Source: JBEIUO01 sp964549785 (GTDB lineage: Bacteria; Planctomycetota; Phycisphaerae; Phycisphaerales; UBA1924). From it: DNA of 62,074 nt. The translations under genes were made by a program, and so were the position numbers. Location: positions 1-62,074 of the forward strand of contig CAZJXA010000001.1 of the NCBI GenBank assembly GCA_964549785.1, written 5' to 3'. Shown in pieces: positions 8,684-17,546 of the stretch (positions are counted from its first letter, which is position 1; every line of letters begins with the position of its first letter). Below the pieces are notes generated by a model. The model did no database searches, had not been told where the DNA came from, and was given only the letters and a program-made list of their open reading frames with translations.

Positions 8684-10360
8684 GTGAGCAAGAAGCGTCT
8701 GGTTTTTGATGTGGCGTTGGTGGTGGTGCTGGGGCTGGCGGTGCTGGCCTCCACTGTCGCTTTGGCGCAGCGCGGCAACGATTATAAGTTTTTCGACGAG
8801 TTGATCGAGGTCAAGGCGATCCTCGCCAAACGCTTTGTCGAACCTCCGGACGAGGAAAAACTTCGGCAGGGCGCGATTCGAGGCATGGTTGAATCGCTGA
8901 ACGACCCGTACACGATGTACGTCCCGCCCGTTGACAAGAGCGACTTCAATAAAGAGCTGACGGGTGAATACGTCGGCATCGGCGCTCAGGTGAATGTTCA
9001 AGACGGGTGGCTCACAATCGTGAGTCCGTTGGAGGATTCGCCGGCTTTCAAGTCCGGGCTGATGGCCGAGGACCGCGTCCTGGAGATCAACGGGAAGACC
9101 ACCAAAGACGTCCGTGTGGATGAATGCGTGAAGATGCTGGTGGGGGAGCCGGGGACTGATGTGAAATTGCTGGTGGAGCGGAAGGGCGAACGGATTGAAT
9201 ACTCGATCACGCGCGATCGGATCAAGACCCGCTCGGTAAAGGGCTTCCATCGTGACGAGGCCAACGCCGAAAACTGGAATTACCTGATCGATCCCGCGAA
9301 CGCGATCGCGTATATCCGGATGACGCAATTCACGCCGGGCGTGGCCGAGGAAGTGCTGGCCGGGCTGGAAGCGGCCGGGGCATCGACGGGAAGGTTGAAG
9401 GGGTTGGTCCTGGACCTTCGGTTCAACCCCGGCGGGCTGCTGAGCGAGGCCGAGGCCATCGCGGATCTGTTCCTGGAAGAGGGAGTCATTGTTTCGACCA
9501 AGGGGCGGGCGTACGACGAGAAGGTGACTCGGGCCCGAAAAGAGGGAACCCTCCCGTATTTTCCGATCGCCGTGCTTCTCAACGGCCAGAGCGCCTCGGC
9601 GAGCGAAGTGCTGGCGGGAGCGCTTCTAGAGAACAACCGCGCGATCGTCCTGGGGACTCGGTCGTACGGCAAGGGGAGCGTGCAGAGCGTGCTGGAACTT
9701 CCGAGCGGCAACGGCTCGGAACTGAAAGTCACCGAGCAGGGGTATTACCTCCCGTCGGGGCGCAGCATCTCGCGGAAGGATTCTTCACCGGACTGGGGCG
9801 TGGACCCGTCCGAAGGGTACTTCGTCCCCATGACGGACAACGAAGTGGGCGAGATGTTGGCGGTTCGTCGGCGTGAAGAGGTGATCCACTCGGGCATCGG
9901 CGGTGCGGCGATCCCGGCGGCCGGTGCCGACCCTGTCGCGGACGAACGACGGTGGTCGGAGCCTGCGTGGATCGTGACTGAACTCAAGGACAAACAACTG
10001 GGCGCAGCGCTCTCTGCCCTGCAGGCGAAAGTTGAGACGGGCGAATGGAAATTGACGGGCGAGAAAGGCCGGGCCGGCGGAGCGCTCGCGCTCGATGAAC
10101 TCAAACGCACGGTGGATTTCCGGGATCGGCTGTATCGCGAGCTGGAAAGGACCGAGGTGCGGATCGAGGCGTTAGAGACCGCCGCGGGCACCGGGGCGGA
10201 GGAATCCGGAGCCCGCGACCTATGGGCCGATGACGCCAAGGTGAAGGGCGGCGAGGTGACGGTGCGAGATGCGGCGGGCAACGTGGTCTCGACGCTCACC
10301 ATCACGGGCGAAGACCTCGAGCGGTGGTTGTTGGACGCCGATGTCGAGAAGAAGCCGTGA
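8684..10360 (+). CDS. S41 family C-terminal processing peptidase
   Basis: A 558-aa carboxyl-terminal processing protease (CtpA/Prc family) that degrades or trims exported proteins. A signal peptide or anchor covers residues 1-28. A PDZ domain at about 95-180 includes GIGAQVNVQDGWLTIVSP and GLMAEDRVLEINGK. The S41 core has DLRFNPGGLL, the serine motif SASASE (residues 303-308) and the lysine in YGKGSVQ (K330), so the Ser-Lys dyad is intact. A C-terminal helical extension of about 150 residues has some coiled-coil character. The GTG start at 8684 has GGAGGAAA upstream. The stop overlaps the tsaD start as GTGA. Confidence 0.93.
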   Translation: MSKKRLVFDVALVVVLGLAVLASTVALAQRGNDYKFFDELIEVKAILAKRFVEPPDEEKLRQGAIRGMVESLNDPYTMYVPPVDKSDFNKELTGEYVGIGAQVNVQDGWLTIVSPLEDSPAFKSGLMAEDRVLEINGKTTKDVRVDECVKMLVGEPGTDVKLLVERKGERIEYSITRDRIKTRSVKGFHRDEANAENWNYLIDPANAIAYIRMTQFTPGVAEEVLAGLEAAGASTGRLKGLVLDLRFNPGGLLSEAEAIADLFLEEGVIVSTKGRAYDEKVTRARKEGTLPYFPIAVLLNGQSASASEVLAGALLENNRAIVLGTRSYGKGSVQSVLELPSGNGSELKVTEQGYYLPSGRSISRKDSSPDWGVDPSEGYFVPMTDNEVGEMLAVRRREEVIHSGIGGAAIPAAGADPVADERRWSEPAWIVTELKDKQLGAALSALQAKVETGEWKLTGEKGRAGGALALDELKRTVDFRDRLYRELERTEVRIEALETAAGTGAEESGARDLWADDAKVKGGEVTVRDAAGNVVSTLTITGEDLERWLLDADVEKKP

Positions 10361-11457
10361 GCGGTGAGGGGCGCCGGGGGTCGGGCCTGACGCTGGGGAT
10401 CGAGAGTTCGTGCGACGAGACCGCCGCGGCGGTGGTGGGTGTGGCGGACGGGGGCGGGCACCGCGTGCTCTCGAACGTTGTCGCGGGGCAGTACGAGATT
10501 CACGCCGAGTACGCGGGTGTGGTCCCGGAACTTGCCAGCCGCGCCCATGTAGAGGCGATCCTGCCGGTTGTTCGCGAGGCGCTGGCGGGCGCTGGTGTGG
10601 GCTTGGGAATGATCGACCTCATCGCGGTGGGCCATCGCCCGGGGCTGATTGGTCCGCTGCTGGTCGGCGTGACGGCGGCGAAGGCGCTCTCACTAACCCT
10701 CGGTCGCCCGCTTGTGGGGGTTGATCACGTGCGGGCCCACCTCTACTCGGGGGTGATGGGCGAGGCGTCGACGGAGAACGTTTTTCCAGCGCTCGGGCTG
10801 GTCGTTTCCGGCGGTCACACGGCTCTCTTTGTGGTGGAATCGTGGAGCCGGATCCGGCGGTTGGGTTCGACCATCGACGATGCGGTGGGGGAGGCGTTCG
10901 ACAAGGCCGCCACGATCTTGGGGTTGCCGCACCCCGGGGGGCCGAACCTGGATCGGTTGGCATCGTCGCCGGGTGCGAACGACCGAGCGCACGAGTTCCC
11001 CGTGAGCCGTCTGTCGCGCGAGTCGCTGGATTTTTCGTTCTCCGGCCTCAAGACCGCGATCCTGTATGCGGTCAACGGTGTGCCGGGGCCGCGGGGCGCG
11101 CCAGCCCTGCCCATGACGGAACCGCGCCGGGCCGATTTGGCGGCGAGTTTCCGGCGGGCGGCGGTGGATGCGATCATGCTGAAGTTGGACCGGGCTGCGG
11201 AACGGATCGGATTGGCGAGCGGGGGGCTTGTTCTGACCGGCGGCGGCGTGACGGCGAACAGCCTGCTGCGGCGACGACTGACCGAGTGGGGCCGAGCCAC
11301 CGGGCGGGACGTGCGGTTGCCGGCGTTGAGTTTGTGCATGGATAACGCGGCGATGATCGCGGGGTTGGGTGCCGCGCTGTACGCGGCGGGCCGCACGGAC
11401 GGCATGGACCTCCAGGCGGATCCGTCGGCGCTCACGGATGACGAGGTTGGGGTATGA
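10357..11457 (+). CDS. tsaD: tRNA N6-threonylcarbamoyladenosine synthase subunit TsaD
   Basis: A 366-aa TsaD (Kae1/YgjD). It transfers threonylcarbamoyl from TC-AMP to A37 of tRNAs reading ANN codons, together with TsaB and TsaE, which are not in this window. The N-terminal ATPase fold signature is GIESSCDETAAAVV. The metal-binding HVRAH motif has H124 and H128, matching the E. coli histidine pair. LVVSGGHTALF, DDAVGEAFDKAA, SFSGLKTA and a C-terminal DNAAMIAGLGA follow. The GTG at 10357 overlaps the protease stop (GTGA), and its own stop overlaps the next start (ATGA), so three genes are chained. Earlier in-frame starts would extend into the protease gene and add no homology. Confidence 0.95.
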   Translation: MSGEGRRGSGLTLGIESSCDETAAAVVGVADGGGHRVLSNVVAGQYEIHAEYAGVVPELASRAHVEAILPVVREALAGAGVGLGMIDLIAVGHRPGLIGPLLVGVTAAKALSLTLGRPLVGVDHVRAHLYSGVMGEASTENVFPALGLVVSGGHTALFVVESWSRIRRLGSTIDDAVGEAFDKAATILGLPHPGGPNLDRLASSPGANDRAHEFPVSRLSRESLDFSFSGLKTAILYAVNGVPGPRGAPALPMTEPRRADLAASFRRAAVDAIMLKLDRAAERIGLASGGLVLTGGGVTANSLLRRRLTEWGRATGRDVRLPALSLCMDNAAMIAGLGAALYAAGRTDGMDLQADPSALTDDEVGV

Positions 11458-12002
11458 GCAGCGGCGGGGGAGAAACGATCCGACGGGCCCGGCCGCACCC
11501 GGCAATGCTGGCGGTGGACGAACTGGTGAAGTCGTGCGTGATGGGCAAGAGCCGCAGTTCCGGCCCCGGCGGTCAGAACCGCAACAAGGTCGAGACGCAT
11601 GTCACCATGACGCACACACCCACGGGGTTGGAAGGGCAGGCGGGCGAGCGGCGGAGTTCGATCGAGAACCGATCGATGGCCGTGAAGCGGCTGCGGCTTG
11701 TGTTGGCGTTGCATGTGCGGACGCCGGTGCCGTTGGGAGAAGCACGGAGCCGGATGTGGCTAGCCCGCTGTCCGCCGAGCGGCGGCGGAAGGATTTCGTG
11801 CAGCTCGGAGCACGACGATTTCGCGGCGATGCTCGCGGAAGCGCTCGACGTGATCGATGCGAGCGCGTTCGATGTTCGGAAGGCCGCGCTGCGGCTGGGG
11901 TGTACGTTCAGCCAGTTGGTGAAACTGTTGAAGGCCCACCCGCCCGCGCTGGTGATGGTTAACGCCGAGCGGGCAGCCCGGGGCGAGCACGGGATCAAGT
12001 AG
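11454..12002 (+). CDS. Peptide chain release factor-like protein with GGQ motif
   Basis: A 182-aa protein with the RF-1 catalytic domain: SSGPGGQNRNKVETHV holds the GGQ at residues 39-41, which triggers peptidyl-tRNA hydrolysis on the ribosome. It lacks the codon-recognition domains (PxT or SPF loops) of RF1/RF2. It is therefore closer to ribosome-rescue or RF-like proteins, but it also lacks the basic C-terminal tail expected of ArfB (YaeJ); its last residues are only moderately basic. Residues 115-180 form a predicted helical segment. The ATG overlaps the tsaD stop as ATGA, indicating translational coupling. Stop-codon-independent hydrolysis is inferred, not shown. Confidence 0.85.
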   Translation: MSSGGGETIRRARPHPAMLAVDELVKSCVMGKSRSSGPGGQNRNKVETHVTMTHTPTGLEGQAGERRSSIENRSMAVKRLRLVLALHVRTPVPLGEARSRMWLARCPPSGGGRISCSSEHDDFAAMLAEALDVIDASAFDVRKAALRLGCTFSQLVKLLKAHPPALVMVNAERAARGEHGIK

Positions 12003-12006
12003 GCTT

Positions 12007-12579
12007 TCAGTCGCCGTGGCGCTGGCGGAGTTTGGCGCTCAGGCGCACGAGCAGGTGGGCCTTCTCGAACTCGTTGACCCAGTCCTGCAGGTTGGCGGCG
12101 ACTTCGTCGGCGGGAACCTCGGCCCCCGGCATGGGGCATGAGGCCCCGAGTGATTTGGCCGCCTTGGCCCGGAATCGGGAGAGGGTGCTGTCACCGGCGA
12201 GGCCGATCAACTCGAAGTCTTCGTTGAGAAAAATGACGGTGGGCACGCGGCGGCCGCCACAGATGGTCACATGGGCCGCGAGGTCGGCGTGCTCATCGCG
12301 ATCGACCAACCGCAGGGCCACGGCATTTCGTGCGGCGCGGGCGATGTGGTCGAACATCGGAACCTGCTGGACGCAGTCGCCGCACCAGGTGCCGGAAATC
12401 ACGAGGACGTTGACGCGGCGAGAGAACGTGGAAAGCACGGCCCGCTGCGAATCGGTGAGCGCCACCTTGCCGTGGAATTTCTTCCAAGAGGGCTGTTGAT
12501 CGGGGGTGCCGGAAGAGACGTATTCGTCGTACGGGAGGGCCCGCTCGAAGTGCGGCTTGAAAAGTTCGGGGGTAAGCAT
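12007..12579 (-). CDS. Thioredoxin family protein
   Basis: A 190-aa cytoplasmic thioredoxin-fold protein. The active-site motif is WCGDC (residues 65-69), used by a planctomycete and Bacillus-type subfamily instead of WCGPC. The cis-Pro sits in RRVPTVIFLNEDFE, as expected. An N-terminal extension of about 50 residues precedes the fold, and a helical C terminus follows. There is no signal peptide. The likely role is thiol-disulfide exchange or peroxide-linked reduction, with partner unknown. The gene converges with the RF-like gene: only 4 nt separate the stops. Its start region faces the pseudopilin gene about 55 nt away. Confidence 0.85.
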   Translation of the reverse strand: MLTPELFKPHFERALPYDEYVSSGTPDQQPSWKKFHGKVALTDSQRAVLSTFSRRVNVLVISGTWCGDCVQQVPMFDHIARAARNAVALRLVDRDEHADLAAHVTICGGRRVPTVIFLNEDFELIGLAGDSTLSRFRAKAAKSLGASCPMPGAEVPADEVAANLQDWVNEFEKAHLLVRLSAKLRQRHGD

Positions 12580-12634
12580 GTCTGAAGGGTAGAGCGGAGA
12601 AGACCCGGCGAGCTGCGGGTAAACTTCTCTTCAG

Positions 12635-13390
12635 ATGCGTCACCGGCGGGCTTTCACACTGATCGAACTCCTCGTCGTGATCGCGATCATCGCGCTGCTC
12701 ATTGGCATCCTGCTGCCCGCGCTGGGGTCGGCCCGGCGGGCGGGGAAGGCAACCGTCTGCCTGTCGCGACTGCAGCAAATGGGGGTCGCCACCACCGCCT
12801 ATCTCAACGACTTTGACCGCACCCTGCCGCAACGGGCGGGGCCGCTGCCCGGGGGGGGCGAGTCTGTCATCGGCACGCTCTTCGCGGGGGCCAAGGGGCA
12901 ACTGCCGTTCTACGGGATCGACACCATCGGAGCGGAAGGCCGCCCGCTCAATCCGTATCTCTCATCGGTCGCGGTTTCGCCGGACGCGGAGGAGGGGGTC
13001 TTTGATGTTCCCGCCTGCCGCTCCCCGATCGATGGGGGGAGCACCGACACCGGGGTGCCGATCCCGGGCTTCGAGCGCTCTGAGAGCATGTACACGCTTG
13101 TCGGCAGCAGTTACACCCTGAACGACCATTCGCTCAACGGCGAAGAAGACTCGACGCTGGTGCCCTCGGGTGGTGGCAAGATGCCCTATGTCACACAGAC
13201 CTCAAGGACCTGGGTCATCGGGACTCAGCCGATCTACAACTTCCAACAGGGCGGCGACCGCGGCATGCGATGGACAAAGTCTGCGGCGGTCCGGGCCGGG
13301 CTGCTCTTCCTCGATTTCCATGCCCGCGGCAACATTGAGGTGCCGGTGGGAATCGTCAACGAAACCGCGGACTACACGTTCTTCCCGTGA
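12635..13390 (+). CDS. Type II secretion pseudopilin-like protein, prepilin N terminus
   Basis: A 251-aa exported protein with a class III signal: RRAFTLIELLVVIAIIALLIGILLPAL (given here in parts: RRAFTLIELL, VVIAIIALLIG). Prepilin peptidase would cut between A6 and F7 and methylate the new N terminus. The next helix (GKATVCLSRLQQMGVATTAYLNDF) is the conserved stem of the planctomycete pseudopilin expansion. The C-terminal globular domain has the His/Trp/Gly-rich end seen in this group (SAAVRAGLLFLDFHARG). Such proteins are very numerous in Planctomycetes and their individual roles are unknown. No secretion ATPase or secretin gene is adjacent. Confidence 0.9.
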   Translation: MRHRRAFTLIELLVVIAIIALLIGILLPALGSARRAGKATVCLSRLQQMGVATTAYLNDFDRTLPQRAGPLPGGGESVIGTLFAGAKGQLPFYGIDTIGAEGRPLNPYLSSVAVSPDAEEGVFDVPACRSPIDGGSTDTGVPIPGFERSESMYTLVGSSYTLNDHSLNGEEDSTLVPSGGGKMPYVTQTSRTWVIGTQPIYNFQQGGDRGMRWTKSAAVRAGLLFLDFHARGNIEVPVGIVNETADYTFFP

Positions 13391-13408
13391 GGGAGACGAA
13401 CCGCCCGA

Positions 13409-14941
13409 TCAGTTGCGGCGCTTGGCGGGGCGTTTCGGATCGTCGTCATTGTCTTTGTCCTTCTCATCGCTCAAGCGCTTGCTCGCCGCGCTGGCGGAGA
13501 ACATCAGCGACTGCTCGGCGGCGACCGGGGGCTGGGGAGTGACGAACCAACCCCAGAACCCGGGCGAACCGTACGCGACCACATCGGTGGGTGGATGGAA
13601 CTGGAACGCGAAGGGGACGACGCGATCGAGTTCGTCGTTGCTCCCGAAATATTTCCAGGGGCGTTCAACCTTTTGCGGACGGCTGCTGGTGCGGCGGAGA
13701 TGGACGATATCAACCGGGATCCAGTTATAGGTATTGGCGGCCTCGTCATAGAGGTAAAACTCAACCCACGAACGCAGCCGGTTGTTCTTGGTGCCTTTGC
13801 CGAGGAACTTATCGTCGTCGACGCCCACGTCGTAGCCGATGATCGTCCGTGTGGGCAATCCGGCCATTCGGTAGAGCGAAGCGAGAAGTACGGTGAGGTC
13901 GTGTTCGGAACCCTTGCCTCTCACGAGCGTCTCGGCCGGGGCCTGCAGTTTGATGCCGGAGAGTTCTCCGGTGCGGTCGCGGAGCGTCAGGCCGTCACCT
14001 GAGGGCTGCACCACCTCCCACACCTTGGCCGCGATCATCTTCGCGAGCATGACCGGGGGCACTCTTCGAAGGTCGGTCACGCCCCAATCTTTCTTCCAGA
14101 TCGTGAACGCGTTTTCGAGCGGGACGACGTCAAAGTTCCCGACGTTGCCCTTGTCGTCGAAGCCTTTGTCGACGAACATCTGCGGTATGAACGTCGATTG
14201 CGCCACGTCCGGCCAAGCGGCGGGCCAACCGATCTTCATGGCCGAGGCTTCATCGAACGCGGTCCGGAAAAGCGTGACGGGCATCGTGACTTCAAGTTGC
14301 ATCTGGCGGGCTTCCGCCGTGGCGCCGTTCTTGCCGGCATCCCACCGGCCCAGATCCGTGCCCCCGGGATAGTTCGCCAGGACCGTCACTTGGTCGTCCA
14401 CCACCACGTCGTCAAGCGTCAGGACCCCCCTCACACCCCGGGGCATCTCTCCGGGTTGGGCTGTTCGGGACGCCTCGGGCGTGCTGGAGGCGGTCTCGCC
14501 GATCATCGGGAAGACGACGCCCAGCGTGCTGTACGAAAACGGCGAGATCTTCGGCATTCTGACCGATTTCTTGCCGTCGGTGTGCGTTGTGGTTTGGGCC
14601 GGGGTGTCGGAATGTACGCGGATTGTGACTTTCAGCACCATCTCACGCTCCCGCTCCCGAACGATCAATTCGCCCAACTTCGGCGTGGGCGCGGCGGATT
14701 TTCCGCCGGGCATGGTCGCGGGTGTTGCAGGGATGGAGCCACCCGACGGCTTGGGTGGGCGTTTGCCCGCGGGTTGTCCGGGCTTCTGGCCGGGCTGCTG
14801 CGTCACCGGGGCTGTGGCGGGCGGCTTGACCGGATTGGTGGCGGGTTGGGTCGCGGTTTGCGACCACGCCAATCCGGGAACCAGTAGACCCGCGACGATG
14901 GCCAACGCCGCGACCGAGCATCGATGCTGTCCAGACTTCAT
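13409..14941 (-). CDS. Transglutaminase-fold protein, probably inactive
   Basis: A 510-aa exported protein: signal peptide about 1-28, then a Pro/Gln/Thr-rich linker (about 28-85), then a beta-rich region and a transglutaminase-like core at about 325-425. The core is recognisable by LASLYRMAGLPTRTIIGYD and WVEFYLYDEA...NWIPVDI. In the family pattern the catalytic Cys aligns with E346 (GSEHDLTVL), and the His before W-x-E aligns with S391 (RSWVEF); only the Asp of PVDI remains. The fold is kept but the Cys-His pair is gone. The charged tail ends DDDPKRPAKRRN. The ATG at 14941 follows GGAGAA. It lies 119 nt downstream of the TPR-like gene on the same strand. Confidence 0.8.
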   Translation of the reverse strand: MKSGQHRCSVAALAIVAGLLVPGLAWSQTATQPATNPVKPPATAPVTQQPGQKPGQPAGKRPPKPSGGSIPATPATMPGGKSAAPTPKLGELIVREREREMVLKVTIRVHSDTPAQTTTHTDGKKSVRMPKISPFSYSTLGVVFPMIGETASSTPEASRTAQPGEMPRGVRGVLTLDDVVVDDQVTVLANYPGGTDLGRWDAGKNGATAEARQMQLEVTMPVTLFRTAFDEASAMKIGWPAAWPDVAQSTFIPQMFVDKGFDDKGNVGNFDVVPLENAFTIWKKDWGVTDLRRVPPVMLAKMIAAKVWEVVQPSGDGLTLRDRTGELSGIKLQAPAETLVRGKGSEHDLTVLLASLYRMAGLPTRTIIGYDVGVDDDKFLGKGTKNNRLRSWVEFYLYDEAANTYNWIPVDIVHLRRTSSRPQKVERPWKYFGSNDELDRVVPFAFQFHPPTDVVAYGSPGFWGWFVTPQPPVAAEQSLMFSASAASKRLSDEKDKDNDDDPKRPAKRRN

Positions 14942-15060
14942 AAACCGTTCTCCACTCGTGACCGGCACCCTTGCGGGCCGGTCAAATTTGTATCAATTAA
15001 GGTTAGACTCCGGCGTAACCGGGGTGTTCCCGAGGCCGACGGTGCATGGGCCGCAGGGCC

Positions 15061-16035
15061 TCATCCGGTTGTCGCGACGCTGCCCGCCGCTCGGGATCGA
15101 ACGCCGTCGATTACCTCCCGCACCTCGGCCGCCATGCGGGTGTTCGGGAAATCACGGACGATCTGCTCGCCCAGTTCGGCAGCCTCACGCCAACGCCGGT
15201 CCTGAACCGCGAGTTTAAACTTAGCACCCAGGTTCTCTCGGGCTTTACCGATCACGCCCCGTGCGAGTTCGCGCAACGGTTCGGCCTCCGAAGGAGAGAG
15301 GTGTTGATCGAGGTCTTTGAGAAGCGCCAGCGCGTCGTCGGCGCGGCCTTCCTGCGAGGCGACCAGGAACTGGCGTTCGATCTCGGACTTGTACGATCCC
15401 CTGGCGTGCGCGACGCGGGCCCGCAGGGCTTCGACGCGAGGCGAATCGGGGTAGAGACGCTGGATCCGGGCGGCATCTGCGGCGGCCTCGTCCCAGCGGC
15501 GCTGGATGATCAGGCCGTCGAGATATCCGACCGCGTCGGCAACCTGGGCTTCGAGGGTCGCGGCCCGGGCTGAATCAATCCGCTGCCGGAACTCTTCGGC
15601 GTCGATGCGGAACCCGAAACGATCGGCCAGCTCCTTGACAAGGACCATCGCCGCGTCCCAATGCTGGTTGTTGATGTCCTCCTCGATGGCGAGCCGCAGG
15701 AGATCGCGCTCGCCCTGGCGGTTGAGAACGCGTCGGGCATCATCGGAGAGGGCGGCCTGATCTCCCAGCATCCTGACGCTGCGGACCAATTCATCCATTT
15801 TGGAGGCGAGCAGGCGCTGCGCGGGATCGGTGAGCGTCATCGCCAGCACGAACGAGACCGGCGACATCGTGAGCACAAGGAGCACGCCGGTCACGCCGAG
15901 TTCGTATCGGCCCTTGAAGACCAGGACGAGCGACAGGCCCAGCGCCAGCGCGTAAAGCAGAACCAACAGCCACATGATCGTCCCTTTGCTCTTGGGACGC
16001 ATCTTCACATCATCCGTGCCAGCTGGAATCCGCAT
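15061..16035 (-). CDS. Membrane protein with TPR-like helical repeats
   Basis: A 324-aa protein of unrecognised family. Two adjacent membrane helices (about residues 20-40 and 47-68) form a hairpin, followed by a long alpha-helical domain. The helices have TPR-like spacing and residues (QHWDAAMVLVKELADRFG, RRWDEAAADAARIQRLYPDS, GRADDALALLKDLD, RRWREAAELGEQIVRDFPNT), so I count four helix pairs. This probably makes a cytoplasmic or periplasmic protein-binding surface at the membrane. The ATG at 16035 has AGGAAC 9 nt upstream; a longer frame to 16089 has no good ribosome site. It precedes the transglutaminase-fold gene on the same strand. Confidence 0.75.
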   Translation of the reverse strand: MRIPAGTDDVKMRPKSKGTIMWLLVLLYALALGLSLVLVFKGRYELGVTGVLLVLTMSPVSFVLAMTLTDPAQRLLASKMDELVRSVRMLGDQAALSDDARRVLNRQGERDLLRLAIEEDINNQHWDAAMVLVKELADRFGFRIDAEEFRQRIDSARAATLEAQVADAVGYLDGLIIQRRWDEAAADAARIQRLYPDSPRVEALRARVAHARGSYKSEIERQFLVASQEGRADDALALLKDLDQHLSPSEAEPLRELARGVIGKARENLGAKFKLAVQDRRWREAAELGEQIVRDFPNTRMAAEVREVIDGVRSRAAGSVATTG

Positions 16036-16134
16036 CGTGAGAGTTCCTGTTAGGGCCGCCGGCCCCGCCGTGGGGTAGCCCGGACCCATCGCAAACCTGG
16101 AAACACCGCATCAGTGTACTAACCTCACCGCACG

Positions 16135-16803
16135 ATGCACAAACACCCGGGAACGCCGACTCCGCACGTCCTGACCGAGCGGTTCACGCTCGGGCCGTTC
16201 CAGACGAATACCTATCTCATACGCACCGACGTTGGAAACGGCTGCTGGGTCATCGACCCGTCGTTTGGTCCGGCCCCGGTGATTGACCGCATCAACGTGC
16301 TGAAACTGAAGCCGGAAGCGATTTTGCTCACCCACGCCCATATCGACCATATTGCCGGTCTGAGCGAGGTTTGCAAGGCTTTCCCCGGTACTCCGGTTTC
16401 CATTCATCACGCCGAGGCCGAATGGCTGCAAGACCCGGAACGGAACGGGTCCGCGTTCTTTGGAAACCCCGTGTCCTACCCGGCGCCTGATGCGATCCTT
16501 TCCGGGAGTGAGTCGCTGATGCTGGGCGGCTCGGAGTGGAAGACCTATCACGTGCCCGGCCACTCGCCTGGGAGTGTCGCGTTCTATTGCACAGCGGCCG
16601 GGCTCGCGGTGTCGGGCGATGCCCTGTTCGCCGGATCCATCGGCCGCACGGACCTTCCCGGCGGCGACCAGGAACAGTTGTTCGCGGCGATCCGGTCGAC
16701 GCTGTACACGCTTCCGGGTCCGACCAGAATTCTCCCGGGCCACGGCCCCGAAACGACCGTGGACCGGGAGATGAAGTCGAACCCTTTTGTGAGGGGGGCG
16801 TGA
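16135..16803 (+). CDS. MBL-fold metallo-hydrolase, glyoxalase II-like
   Basis: A 222-aa metallo-beta-lactamase fold hydrolase of the GloB-related group. The zinc motif THAHIDH is at residues 66-72 (HxHxDH). Further ligands follow in VPGHSPGSVAF, SGDALFAGSIGRTDLPGG and the C-terminal ILPGHGPETT. The length and the SIGRTDLPGGD block match the small bacterial glyoxalase II-like or YcbL-type thioesterases, not full GloB, which has an extra C-terminal domain. It is cytoplasmic, with a substrate that is likely a thioester but not determined. The nearest neighbour is the convergent DinB gene. Confidence 0.9.
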   Translation: MHKHPGTPTPHVLTERFTLGPFQTNTYLIRTDVGNGCWVIDPSFGPAPVIDRINVLKLKPEAILLTHAHIDHIAGLSEVCKAFPGTPVSIHHAEAEWLQDPERNGSAFFGNPVSYPAPDAILSGSESLMLGGSEWKTYHVPGHSPGSVAFYCTAAGLAVSGDALFAGSIGRTDLPGGDQEQLFAAIRSTLYTLPGPTRILPGHGPETTVDREMKSNPFVRGA

Positions 16804-16838
16804 TGGCCTCGCCCGGCGCATAGCCGCCGAGAACGCGG

Positions 16839-17375
16839 TCACAGGGCGCTGGGCATGCCGAAGCAGCGGCGCCAGGCGCTGACCTGTCCCAGGTGCATCA
16901 TGACGTGGTTGTTGAGCAGGAAGTTGACGCTCATCCCGACCATCGGGAAGGCGGCCCGCGTTTTTTCGTCGGCGGTTTCGCGCAGGAGGGCGGCGTCATC
17001 CAATTGCGAGATGGCATCGAGGGCGACGTCGGTGGCCTTGAAGAACTGGGAGGCGACCACGTCGAGCTTGGGATAGATCGTCCCCTTTTCGTCGTCCTTG
17101 CAAACCGAGGCGACGTCGAATAGTGCGGTCCAGTCGTTCGGACAGGTGGCCCCGCCGGCGTTGAGCCCGAGCCGTTCCATCGCCATGGCCGGGTAGAGAG
17201 CGAGATGCCCGCAGACCCACACCGGATGATTGGTATCAATCACGGTGGCGGCTCCGGCCGTTTCAAACCGCGGCTTGCGGGCCGCCTGCTCGGGCCGGAC
17301 GCCCGCCAAGAGCTTTTCGGAATAGCCGCGGGAGCGACGGGCCCCCGCCACGATGATGTCGATGAAGTGTCCCAT
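16839..17375 (-). CDS. DinB superfamily protein
   Basis: A 178-aa four-helix-bundle protein of the DinB/YfiT superfamily, whose members are mainly metal-binding thiol transferases or of unknown function. Candidate metal ligands are His residues in NHPVWVCGHLALY and in NNHVMMHLGQVSAWRR near the C terminus, with the spacing usual for the family. There is no signal peptide. The ATG at 17375 follows AAAGGAA. It converges with the MBL hydrolase gene, and about 35 nt separate the stops. The substrate is not known. Confidence 0.8.
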   Translation of the reverse strand: MGHFIDIIVAGARRSRGYSEKLLAGVRPEQAARKPRFETAGAATVIDTNHPVWVCGHLALYPAMAMERLGLNAGGATCPNDWTALFDVASVCKDDEKGTIYPKLDVVASQFFKATDVALDAISQLDDAALLRETADEKTRAAFPMVGMSVNFLLNNHVMMHLGQVSAWRRCFGMPSAL

Positions 17376-17546
17376 GAAATCCGTTCCTTTCAATCTTGAG
17401 TTCCAACCCACGCCGATCGATCATAACGACCACCGTTCCCAAGGCCGATCGCCCTCTGCCGACGACCTCCGCCAGACGTCTCGATTCTTCCGTCCTTCTT
17501 GACTTTGTCCTTGTTCGTATTCCTCTGCGTCACGGGGTTTTCATCG

